The position numbers and the translations under genes are program-made. A stretch of 64,000 bases of DNA from positions 310,001-374,000 of the forward strand of contig JAOAPC010000024.1 in the NCBI GenBank assembly GCA_025462735.1, in the 5' to 3' direction. This DNA comes from Acidobacteriaceae bacterium. Its GTDB lineage: Bacteria > Acidobacteriota > Terriglobia > Terriglobales > Acidobacteriaceae. Below are positions 1 to 7,140 of this stretch, in pieces (the stretch's first letter is position 1; every line of letters starts with the position of its first letter). Under the pieces are notes generated by a model, which was not told where the DNA came from, made no database searches, and worked only from the letters and a program-made list of their open reading frames with translations.

Positions 1-1
1 T

Positions 2-592
2 CTGACCACGAATGCCGAGTATCTGGAATTCATGAATGATGGCGGCTATCGCCGGCCCGAGCTGTGGCTCTCTGATGGATGGGACACGGTTTGTTCGCAA
101 GGTTGGAGTTCGCCGCTGTACTGGGAAGAGGAAGACGGACACTGGTTCGAGTTTACCTTCACCGGACTGCGTGAGTTGGACCCGGCGGCACCGGTTTGCC
201 ATGTGAGTTATTACGAAGCCGATGCGTTCGCGCACTGGAGCAAGGCGCGGTTGCCGCGGGAAGAAGAATGGGAGATTGCCGCAGAACAGTCGAGGTCCAA
301 AGGCACATTGCTTGAATCCGGCAAGCTTCACCCACAACCTACTTCCGGCACAGGCCTGCAACAAATGTTTGGAGACGTGTGGGAGTGGACAGCGAGCGCA
401 TACCTCGCCTACCCGGGATTTGAGCCAGCTCCCGGCGCAATCGGCGAGTACAACGGCAAGTTCATGTGCAATCAGTTTGTGCTTCGCGGCGGTTCCTGCG
501 CCACGGCGTGGAGCCATATCCGCGCCAGTTATCGGAATTTCTTCCCGCCACATGCGCGTTGGCAATTCATGGGCATAAGGCTGGCGAAATGA
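2..592 (+). CDS. egtB: Ergothioneine biosynthesis protein EgtB, C-terminal part
   Basis: This is the last 196 residues of a gene that begins before the window; the frame is open from base 2. The protein belongs to the formylglycine-generating-enzyme (sulfatase-modifying) fold. In EgtB that fold carries out iron-dependent oxidative C-S bond formation on trimethylhistidine. Visible marks are a [12 protein letters not shown] stretch near the start, WEWTAS, a YPGF segment, GEYNGKFM, then LRGGSCAT and YRNFF near the end, which is the usual C-terminal series of EgtB. It overlaps the next gene by four bases (ATGA), and that gene encodes the histidine methyltransferase of the same pathway, which strongly supports the call. 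The N-terminal DinB-like half cannot be seen. Confidence 0.93.
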   Translation: MTTNAEYLEFMNDGGYRRPELWLSDGWDTVCSQGWSSPLYWEEEDGHWFEFTFTGLRELDPAAPVCHVSYYEADAFAHWSKARLPREEEWEIAAEQSRSKGTLLESGKLHPQPTSGTGLQQMFGDVWEWTASAYLAYPGFEPAPGAIGEYNGKFMCNQFVLRGGSCATAWSHIRASYRNFFPPHARWQFMGIRLAK

Positions 593-1542
593 TTTCGCGC
601 GCGCCGATTGACCTTCCCGTCTACACCGACGAAGTTGTGCGTGGGCTGACATCCCGGCCAAAGACTTTGCCGTGCAAACTCCTCTACGACGATCGCGGCT
701 CGGCGTTGTTCGAAGAGATCACACGACTGCCCGAGTATTATCTGACGCGGACTGAATTAGAAATTTTGCAAGAGCGGGCGATAGAAATTGTGCAAGCGGT
801 TGGAACGCCAGTCTCAATCGTAGAACTCGGCGCGGGTACAGCAAGCAAGACAGGCACGCTGCTTCGTGCTTTGGCGCGGCGGCAGATGCGCCTGAAATAT
901 TTTCCCGTCGATATATCGCCGGCCGCGCTAGCCGACGCCAAAAAGAGAATCAGGGGACAGTGTCCAAATGCGTTGGTGCGACCAGTGGTCGCAGACTTCA
1001 GCGACGGCTTTCACTTCTTGCGCGAAATTTCCGGACGCAAGCTTGTCTTATATTTGGGATCGAGCATCGGCAACTTCGAATGGAATGATGCGGTCGCGAT
1101 GCTCAGCAGAGTCCGCGAGCAGCTCATGCCGGGAGATGCGCTGCTGCTGGGCACCGACATGGTCAAGCCGGCCGACATTCTGGTGCCCGCCTATGACGAC
1201 GCACAAGGCGTCACCGCCACATTCAGTAAGAATATTCTGATGCGGCTCAATCGCGAGCTCGGTGCCGATTTTGATCTGGACTTATTCCGCCACGTAGCAG
1301 AGTGGGTTCCCTCGCGATCGCGAATGGAAATTTTTCTCGAAAGCATGCGTCCACAAACTGTCGCCCTACGGATGGCGCACTTGACGATCCGGTTCATAGC
1401 GGGCGAACGGATTCACACCGAAAACAGCCACAAATACACACTGGAAATGATCGAACGGATGCTCTGCGTTTCCGGCTTCAGGCTGGAAAAGACATGGTTC
1501 GACAAGCGCGAGTGGTTCGGGTTGAATCTGGCCCGGGCCTGA
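589..1542 (+). CDS. egtD: L-histidine N(alpha)-methyltransferase EgtD
   Basis: This 317-residue SAM-dependent enzyme trimethylates the alpha-amino group of histidine to make hercynine, the first step of ergothioneine synthesis. The Rossmann motif [11 protein letters not shown], the PVDIS acidic strand, YLGSSIGNF and the substrate-site stretch [11 protein letters not shown] are present. The ATG at 589 is chosen because it overlaps the egtB stop and gives the family's usual length of about 320 residues; the longer open frame upstream is only egtB read in another frame. EgtB and EgtD are probably translationally coupled. No egtA, egtC or egtE is visible on this side, so the cluster is probably the two-gene form common outside actinobacteria (inference). 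Confidence 0.95.
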   Translation: MISRAPIDLPVYTDEVVRGLTSRPKTLPCKLLYDDRGSALFEEITRLPEYYLTRTELEILQERAIEIVQAVGTPVSIVELGAGTASKTGTLLRALARRQMRLKYFPVDISPAALADAKKRIRGQCPNALVRPVVADFSDGFHFLREISGRKLVLYLGSSIGNFEWNDAVAMLSRVREQLMPGDALLLGTDMVKPADILVPAYDDAQGVTATFSKNILMRLNRELGADFDLDLFRHVAEWVPSRSRMEIFLESMRPQTVALRMAHLTIRFIAGERIHTENSHKYTLEMIERMLCVSGFRLEKTWFDKREWFGLNLARA

Positions 1543-1557
1543 GCTCAGTAATTTCGA

Positions 1558-1995
1558 TCAACTGAACTTCTCTGCCGTCCAGCTCTGCCACAAGTACCAG
1601 ACGATCACCATCCGAACCACTACCATTGAGCCCGCGACGAAGAACCTTGCCGAAATGTCTGTCGCCGCTGCCGAGACTTTAGGGAGCAGCATCACCATTC
1701 CTGCCACTGCGATCGCAATGGCGGCGCGGCGCGCGAGGTTCTTTAGCCGGAATAACCCAAATGCTACGATCAGGCCAAAGCCGCCTGCCAGCAAAAACAT
1801 GTATGGTCCGTCGATCTCAAGACCGTGCAGCAGAGGAGCGCCAAGGGAAAGTGGGATGGCCTCCGGATTTGCCAGCTTAACTACACCGAGGATCACAAGG
1901 TAGGCCGAAGCGGAAAGAAAACCGATAGAGATGGCCGTGACCCCAGCCGGACGTCCATCGTTTGAAGCGGCGTGTGACAGCGTAGCCCGCCTCAA
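1558..1995 (-). CDS. Small membrane protein, four predicted transmembrane segments
   Basis: This 145-residue protein has no motif I recognise. Four hydrophobic stretches are visible at roughly residues 20-42, 62-82, 90-108 and 120-138, so it should be an inner-membrane protein. The layout is loosely DoxX-like but the similarity is not strong enough to name it. It starts with TTG, and that TTG overlaps the stop of the upstream MoeB-rhodanese gene (TTGA), so the two are probably co-transcribed and translationally coupled. It is convergent with egtD, with only about 15 bases between them. Confidence 0.65.
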   Translation of the reverse strand: MRRATLSHAASNDGRPAGVTAISIGFLSASAYLVILGVVKLANPEAIPLSLGAPLLHGLEIDGPYMFLLAGGFGLIVAFGLFRLKNLARRAAIAIAVAGMVMLLPKVSAAATDISARFFVAGSMVVVRMVIVWYLWQSWTAEKFS

Positions 1996-3164
1996 TACTT
2001 CGGCATGCTCGGATCAACGCGGTCCGCCCAGGCCAAAATTCCCCCGGCGAGATTGTGCACTTTCTTGAATCCCGCCTGACGCAGGAAGTTCACGGCCTTA
2101 GCGCTGCGTACACCGGAGCGGCAATGGGCCACGATCTCTTTGCTGGTATCGAGTTCGTTCACGCGATTGGGCAATTCGCCCAGCGGAATCAGGTGCCCGC
2201 CGATGTTGCAGATGTCGTATTCGTGCGGCTCACGCACGTCGAGAACATAAATGTCTTCGCCCCGATCAAGCCGTTGCTTCAATTCTTCGACTTCCATTTC
2301 ATCTGTAGTCACTTCGGCTGGTGCCTCCTCGCCGCGGATTCCGCAGAACTCTTCGTAATCGATCAGCTTGGTGATTGTAGGATTTTTCCCGCACGCGGGG
2401 CAATCGGGGTTCTTGCGCAACTTGAGCTCGCGGAACTTCATCGCCAGCGCATCGATTAGGAGCAAACGGCCGATGAGCGGATCGCCTTTACTCAAAATCA
2501 ACTTAATAACTTCAGTGGCCTGAATCACGCCTACGAGTCCGGGGAGAATTCCCAGCACTCCGCCCTCGGCGCATGAAGGCACCAATCCCGGTGGTGGCGG
2601 TTCGGGATATAAGCAGCGATAGCACGGGCCGTCTTCCGTCGCGAAAATACTGGCTTGTCCTTCGAAGCGGAAGATCGACCCGTAAACATTCGGCTTGCCG
2701 GTAAGCACGCAGGCGTCGTTGACCAGATAGCGCGTGGGAAAATTGTCAGTGCCGTCGGCAATGATGTCGAATTCTTTGAACAGCTCGAGCGCGTTGTCAC
2801 TCGAAAGCCGGGTGTTGAATTTCCGAATATTGAGAAACGGATTCATCGCCTTCAGCTTCTCAGCGGCGGAATCGAGCTTGGGACGGCCTACGTCGGCGGT
2901 GGAGTGGATAATCTGGCGCTGAAGATTGGTGTAGTCCACGACGTCGAAATCCACAATGCCGAGCGTGCCCGCGCCTGCCGCGCCGAGATAGAGCGCCAGC
3001 GGCGAGCCGAGCCCTCCCGCGCCAATGCAGAGAACCTTCGCCGCCTTCAGCTTGAGCTGACCTTCCATGCCCACCTCGGGCATGATCAGGTGGCGCGAGT
3101 AGCGCAGAATCTCGTCGTTGCTGAGCGTTAGAGCTGCGGGTTGAGTTTCAGTTAGTGTGGCCAT
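1992..3164 (-). CDS. moeZ: MoeB/ThiF-type adenylyltransferase fused to a rhodanese (MoeZ-like)
   Basis: This 390-residue protein is an E1-like enzyme: it adenylates the C-terminal glycine of a small sulfur-carrier protein and then passes on sulfur. Residues about 15-270 hold the ThiF/MoeB domain with the nucleotide loop GAGGLGSPL, the RQIIH segment and two zinc Cys pairs (CYRC and CPAC). Residues about 285-388 are a rhodanese domain with active-site loop CRSGVRS. This is the MoeZ/MOCS3 layout. The likely partner is the MoaD/ThiS-like gene about 210 bases upstream on the same strand. It could serve molybdopterin, thiamine, cysteine or thiolation pathways; the sequence alone does not say which. 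Confidence 0.92.
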   Translation of the reverse strand: MATLTETQPAALTLSNDEILRYSRHLIMPEVGMEGQLKLKAAKVLCIGAGGLGSPLALYLGAAGAGTLGIVDFDVVDYTNLQRQIIHSTADVGRPKLDSAAEKLKAMNPFLNIRKFNTRLSSDNALELFKEFDIIADGTDNFPTRYLVNDACVLTGKPNVYGSIFRFEGQASIFATEDGPCYRCLYPEPPPPGLVPSCAEGGVLGILPGLVGVIQATEVIKLILSKGDPLIGRLLLIDALAMKFRELKLRKNPDCPACGKNPTITKLIDYEEFCGIRGEEAPAEVTTDEMEVEELKQRLDRGEDIYVLDVREPHEYDICNIGGHLIPLGELPNRVNELDTSKEIVAHCRSGVRSAKAVNFLRQAGFKKVHNLAGGILAWADRVDPSMPKY

Positions 3165-3171
3165 GGTTTCA

Positions 3172-3380
3172 GATTGGGTAATTTTGTAATTTGGTAATTG
3201 AACTTCTCTGCGTCCTGGTTGCTCCGTTCTCAGCGAACTCTGCGGTTAAAATCTTTTCTCTTTTTTCGCCTAAAACCAAAGCTTCTAACCGCAGAGAACG
3301 CCGAGTATTCCCAGAGGGCGCAAAGAAAAACCGCACTAAATCAAATTACCCGATTACCAAATTCCCCAATTGCTCAATCT
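3172..3380. repeat. Nested inverted repeats between the sulfur-carrier gene and moeZ
   Basis: An inner 11-base perfect inverted repeat (CTCTGCGGTTA at 3238-3248, its complement at 3286-3296) lies inside an outer, imperfect AT-rich one (around 3172-3200 and 3344-3380). It separates two functionally linked genes on the same strand and touches the 3' end of the carrier gene. It may fold in mRNA or be a repeat insertion. Confidence 0.7.
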
Positions 3381-3655
3381 GCTTTCCCTCCCGCAATCGA
3401 CGGCACTATAGAAATGTTATCACTGTCTCGAACGGCGGTTGCTTCCTTCTGCAGGTAGCGAACGTCCTCGTCATTCAAGTAAACATTGACGAAGGCGCGC
3501 AGCTTGCCATCTTCAGTGTAGAGATGACGCCGGAGATCGGGATGATTGGAGACGAGCCCGCTCAGGGCTTCTCCGATGGTAGAGCCTTTCACATCAACCG
3601 CGGGCTGCTTGCCGGCATACTGCCGCAACGGCGTAGGAATATGGATCTTAGGCAT
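3374..3655 (-). CDS. MoaD/ThiS-family sulfur-carrier protein with residues after the GG
   Basis: This 93-residue ubiquitin-fold protein begins MPKIHIPTPLRQYAGK and carries the family core (IGEALSGL, RAFVNVYLND, D-x-I-x-I-V-P-SIAGG). Such proteins accept sulfur on a C-terminal Gly-Gly. Here three more residues, KAD, follow the GG, so the glycine is not free until the tail is removed, as is known for some carriers cut by a JAMM-type peptidase. The ATG at 3655 is preferred because it begins the conserved fold; the 52 extra residues of the longer frame come from palindrome-rich DNA. The neighbouring E1-rhodanese gene is the likely activating enzyme. No peptidase is encoded next to it. Confidence 0.85.
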   Translation of the reverse strand: MPKIHIPTPLRQYAGKQPAVDVKGSTIGEALSGLVSNHPDLRRHLYTEDGKLRAFVNVYLNDEDVRYLQKEATAVRDSDNISIVPSIAGGKAD

Positions 3656-3717
3656 GGATAAATGATGCCACAAGCGGGGCACGGGATTCAGCTGAGGGAG
3701 GGCATCGCTCGTATCAG

Positions 3718-3960
3718 GGCACGTCTTTAGACGTGCCGCAAAGTCTTCCCCAAAAGACAAGGCGGCCTCAGCCGCCAGATTCGCGGGCTCCAGCTGGACG
3801 AACTCCCTCATGGGCTAAAGCCCACTGTCCAGTTTGTGGCTGATCGGCACGTCTGAAGACGTGCCCTGATACAACCTTGAGGAAGTCCTGCACAATGTCG
3901 GCACGTGCCCTGATACGACCTTGAGGAAGTCCTGCACGAGAATGTCGGCACGTGCCCTGA
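3718..3960. repeat. Palindrome cluster with a tandem duplication
   Basis: Two copies of a GGCACGTCT palindrome lie at 3718-3737 and 3846-3865. Between them are a GGCGGC/GCCGCC hairpin at 3761-3776 and a GGGCTAAAGCCC palindrome near 3810-3823. A 44-47-base unit starting GTGCCCTGATAC is repeated in tandem at 3861-3904 and 3905-3951, followed by nine bases of a third copy. No coding is seen here. This resembles REP-type intergenic repeats and accounts for most of the gap between the carrier gene and the next gene. Confidence 0.8.
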
Positions 3961-4155
3961 AGCTCCTTAATCATTGACTTTTGTGCGGCAGAGCGGATAA
4001 TACCGCTGTTCACGTTTAAGGGATTGTCCGGACTCCTTCCCCTCGGGTCGAGAATTTGCGTTGCCTTCCGAGAGTCCTGCCCAAGAACAAACGAATATTT
4101 CGGAGAACTAAGATCCGGCCCCGGGGCACTTCTGTAAACCTATCAAGGAGATGAT

Positions 4156-4623
4156 ATGAATAAGTTTCTGGCGCTTGCTCTGTGCGTTGCAATTCCGCTG
4201 ACGGCCTTCGCGGGCGACAACGGCTACAAAGTCAGGTATGACGGAGGTTCGATAGCCGATGCTAAAGCCGGAACAGGGATGAAGCTGTTCATCGATTCGA
4301 ATCAAGTTCGGCTGGTAAGAGAGAAGGGCGAGGTCATAACGATTCCGGCTTCAGCGGTTACGGAAATCAGTTACGGCCAAGATGTCCATCGCAGAGTAGG
4401 GGCCGCGATTGGGCTTGCGGTGGTCTCTCTCGGGATCGGTGCCCTAATGGCTCTTACCAAGTCAAAGAAGCACTTTGTCGGTTTGACGTGGGCGGAAGGC
4501 GACAAGAAGGGTGGCTTTGCTATGCAGTGCGATAAGAATGACTATCGGGGAGTACTGGCCGGGCTTGAAGGAGTCACCGGAAAGAAGGCAGTAGACTCCG
4601 ACGCCATGACGGTGAAGAATTAA
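4156..4623 (+). CDS. Small exported protein of unknown function
   Basis: This 155-residue protein starts with a clear signal peptide (MNKFLALALCVAIPLTAFAG). A compact beta-rich stretch follows, with one further hydrophobic segment at about residues 80-97 (GAAIGLAVVSLGIGALMAL). A good ribosome site (AAGGAG) sits just ahead of the ATG. I know this pattern from acidobacterial hypothetical proteins but cannot give a function. It may be anchored in the envelope by the internal hydrophobic segment. Confidence 0.75.
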   Translation: MNKFLALALCVAIPLTAFAGDNGYKVRYDGGSIADAKAGTGMKLFIDSNQVRLVREKGEVITIPASAVTEISYGQDVHRRVGAAIGLAVVSLGIGALMALTKSKKHFVGLTWAEGDKKGGFAMQCDKNDYRGVLAGLEGVTGKKAVDSDAMTVKN

Positions 4624-4776
4624 TCTCAGCCGCGAATCAGCGCATTGATTGTGCCGTAAGCCTTTCAGCCCCCAAGCGGGTCAAGCTCTATCCTCTATTC
4701 TTGGGATAGCGTTGATGGGCGCGAGTAACACTCGTGCCCTTACCTTTTTCGGTCCAAGCCTGTAGCCTGATTTTTC

Positions 4777-5064
4777 TCAGAACTCCACGTGTCCGCGGAA
4801 GCTGGGCACCAGCACCGGCCCGCGGTCGCGGTTGTAGCCGAGATTATTTATGTGCTGTAGACCCGGTGCGACGTAAATCCCGCGCCAGATGTGCGCAGTG
4901 TAATAGGTCTCGACAATATTCTCGCGGCCATAGTTCAGCTTGCCATCGCCGAGCAGGAAGCCGAGTCCGCCGTCGGCGAGATATTCCTGGTGATACCTGC
5001 AAATCGCATTGCTCACAAACGCTACGCCGGCGCGGTCCTGGCGGCGATGCCCGCGTCGGGCCAT
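4777..5064 (-). pseudogene. Remnant of an OprB-type carbohydrate porin (C-terminus only)
   Basis: The 95 codons here read like the last strands of a carbohydrate-selective OprB porin: DRAGVAFVSN, YHQEYLADGGLG, LNYGRENIVETYY, QHINNLGYNRDRGPV and the terminal VEF. An intact OprB protein is usually more than 400 residues. The frame remains open upstream to about 5100 (GGPPIILRFFVRM, plausibly more porin), then hits a stop, and no N-terminal part or signal peptide exists. It is therefore a 3' gene remnant and probably non-functional. The identification rests on motif recall and has not been searched. Confidence 0.7.
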
Positions 5065-5285
5065 CCGTACAAAAAAGCGCAGGATGATCGGGGGTCCGCC
5101 CAGATCATCCCTATCCCTCCCGGTTAGAAGGGGCCCTTACTGTGCCAAGAATAGCGCTTTAACATTGCGGGATTATGTAGGCCGCGTGAAATGTTCGTAA
5201 ATTCGGCTATATTTATTGGTTCGCGCGGTCAGTCGTGAGGACAAGTGAGGACAGCAGGGCGCCGTCCCACATGAGAAGGAGGGAG

Positions 5286-6578
5286 ATGCCTCGCAAGCTC
5301 GACGAGTCCCGCCGGTTGCAAAAGCGCGCCGAGCAGTTGATTCCCGGCGGAGTAAATTCTCCGGTTCGCGCATTCAAAGCGGTTGGATGCGAGGCCCCGT
5401 TTATCGTCCGCGGGCAGGGCTCGCATATCTGGGATGCGGACGGCAACGAATACATCGATTATGTGGGCTCTTGGGGACCTCTCATTTTGGGTCACGCCGA
5501 ACCCAGCGTGGTAGAAGCGATCCTTTCCGCTGCCGTCAACGGCACCAGCTTCGGGGCGTCCACTCCTTCCGAGGCCGATCTTGCCGAACTGGTCATTGAA
5601 GCCTTCCCGACTGTGCAGAAAGTCCGCTTCGTCAGCTCCGGAACCGAGGCCACCATGTCTGCCATTCGGCTGGCCCGGGCCTTCACCAAGCGCAAATACG
5701 TGATCAAGTTTGAAGGCTGCTACCACGGCCACGCCGATTCGCTATTGGTCAAAGCCGGATCGGGGATCGCTACTCTCGGGATTCCTGGTTCAGCGGGGGT
5801 GCTCGAAGAGATAAGCCAGTTCACGATTGCGCTCCCGTTTAACGACACTGAAGTGCTCGAACAGGCGTTCAGCAAGTACCGCCATCTGATTGCCTGCGTG
5901 ATCGTCGAACCAGTGGTTGGAAACATGGGCTGCGTACCTGCAACTGGAGATTACCTGGCGAGTCTGCGCACAATAACCCAACGCGAAAAAACGGTTCTTA
6001 TTTTCGATGAAGTAATGACCGGCTTTCGCGTAGCATACGGTGGCGCTCAGGAGTTGTACGGAATCAAGCCCGATCTCACGACCTTCGGGAAGATTATTGG
6101 CGGAGGATTGCCCGTCGGCGCCTACGGCGGACGATCCGAGATCATGGATCTGGTTGCGCCTCTTGGCCCCATGTATCAGGCGGGAACACTTTCTGGAAAT
6201 CCGTTGGCGATGGCGGCGGGAATTGCCCAACTCAAAATCCTGCGTGATAAAAAAAGTGAAATCTATCCTCGACTCGAAAGTCTCAGCGCTAAGTTGGTTG
6301 AAGGCGTGGCCGCGGCCGCCAAGGATGCCGGGGTGCCGCTCTCGTTCCAGCGCGTCGGATCGATGTTCACCTGGTTTTTCAATCCTGGGCCGGTCACAGA
6401 CTGGGCCTCGGCAACGAAGTCCGATGTCGCCGCATTTGGCCGTTTCTTCCGCAAAATGCTCGACGCAGGCATTTATCTGCCTGCCTCGCAGTTTGAAGCT
6501 GCATTCCTGAGCGCCGCGCATTCGGAAGAAGATATCTCGAAAACAATTGATGCGGCGAGAGCAGCATTTCGTAAATGA
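5286..6578 (+). CDS. hemL: Glutamate-1-semialdehyde 2,1-aminomutase
   Basis: This 430-residue PLP enzyme converts glutamate-1-semialdehyde to 5-aminolevulinate, the last step of the C5 route into heme. The PLP-lysine motif [16 protein letters not shown], the EPVVGNMG and [10 protein letters not shown] segments, and [10 protein letters not shown] near the start are diagnostic. The ATG at 5286 is chosen over an upstream GTG because AAGGAGGGAG lies directly in front of it and the length then matches the family. Other heme genes (hemE-hemH-hemG) lie about 11 kb downstream rather than alongside. Confidence 0.96.
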   Translation: MPRKLDESRRLQKRAEQLIPGGVNSPVRAFKAVGCEAPFIVRGQGSHIWDADGNEYIDYVGSWGPLILGHAEPSVVEAILSAAVNGTSFGASTPSEADLAELVIEAFPTVQKVRFVSSGTEATMSAIRLARAFTKRKYVIKFEGCYHGHADSLLVKAGSGIATLGIPGSAGVLEEISQFTIALPFNDTEVLEQAFSKYRHLIACVIVEPVVGNMGCVPATGDYLASLRTITQREKTVLIFDEVMTGFRVAYGGAQELYGIKPDLTTFGKIIGGGLPVGAYGGRSEIMDLVAPLGPMYQAGTLSGNPLAMAAGIAQLKILRDKKSEIYPRLESLSAKLVEGVAAAAKDAGVPLSFQRVGSMFTWFFNPGPVTDWASATKSDVAAFGRFFRKMLDAGIYLPASQFEAAFLSAAHSEEDISKTIDAARAAFRK

Positions 6579-6746
6579 CCCCGGGGCTGAGCCGGTTACC
6601 CGCCAAGGATGACACAGCAAAGACAATAAGTCCTTTTGATCATCCCTTTAGATTGGTGCCAGAAAAGCAACCCAGTTGCTTAATTTTTCGCAAGAAATGT
6701 ATGCTGGATCTGCATCTAATAGAATTCAGCTAACATCTCACTGCTC

Positions 6747-7091
6747 ATGAAGCCGAGCCCCATGCTGCGCAAAGGAACGGCGTATCCTGATCTCCAGGGT
6801 GCCGAATCTCCGCACTCTGCCATGGCATATCGCGCCGGTGTGTGGCTTTGCGTTCTGCTGGTTTTCCTAACCAGCTTTGTCGCCGTAGCACATTTCCATC
6901 CGAACAATTCAAAAAGTACTGATCACTCGTGCTCACTCTGCGCTCTGGCTCATGCGGGAATTGCCGTAAACAAGATCGTCCAAGCGGCGCCAATTCTCGC
7001 GCCGTCTATTCTGGCTAAAACTCCTGCAATTACTTCACATTCGTTCCTGGTAGTTGCCTCTAATTACATCCGTCCTCCGCCGCAGGCTTAA
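6747..7091 (+). CDS. DUF2946-like small membrane or exported protein
   Basis: This 114-residue protein has one hydrophobic segment at about residues 30-48, followed by AHFHPN, a short spacer, and DHSCSLCALAHAG. That pattern of one membrane segment and then His plus a CxxC pair is typical of DUF2946-like proteins often found beside TonB-dependent metal receptors. A second hydrophobic stretch lies near residues 75-100. It stands about 50 bases upstream of a TonB receptor and heads the metal locus. Metal binding by His and Cys is an inference; the start among nearby ATGs (6747, 6762) is uncertain. Confidence 0.7.
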   Translation: MKPSPMLRKGTAYPDLQGAESPHSAMAYRAGVWLCVLLVFLTSFVAVAHFHPNNSKSTDHSCSLCALAHAGIAVNKIVQAAPILAPSILAKTPAITSHSFLVVASNYIRPPPQA

Positions 7092-7140
7092 GACCGCCAG
7101 TTCCGGTTTTAACCATACTGAAATCAATTCGGAGGAATTC

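Noticed and set aside
3656-3811. Longer N-terminus of the MoaD/ThiS-like protein
   Set aside because: The 52 extra codons run through palindromic repeats and lie outside the ubiquitin fold.
3861-3960. CRISPR-like direct repeats
   Set aside because: Only two full copies and one partial, no spacers of even length, and no cas gene in the window.
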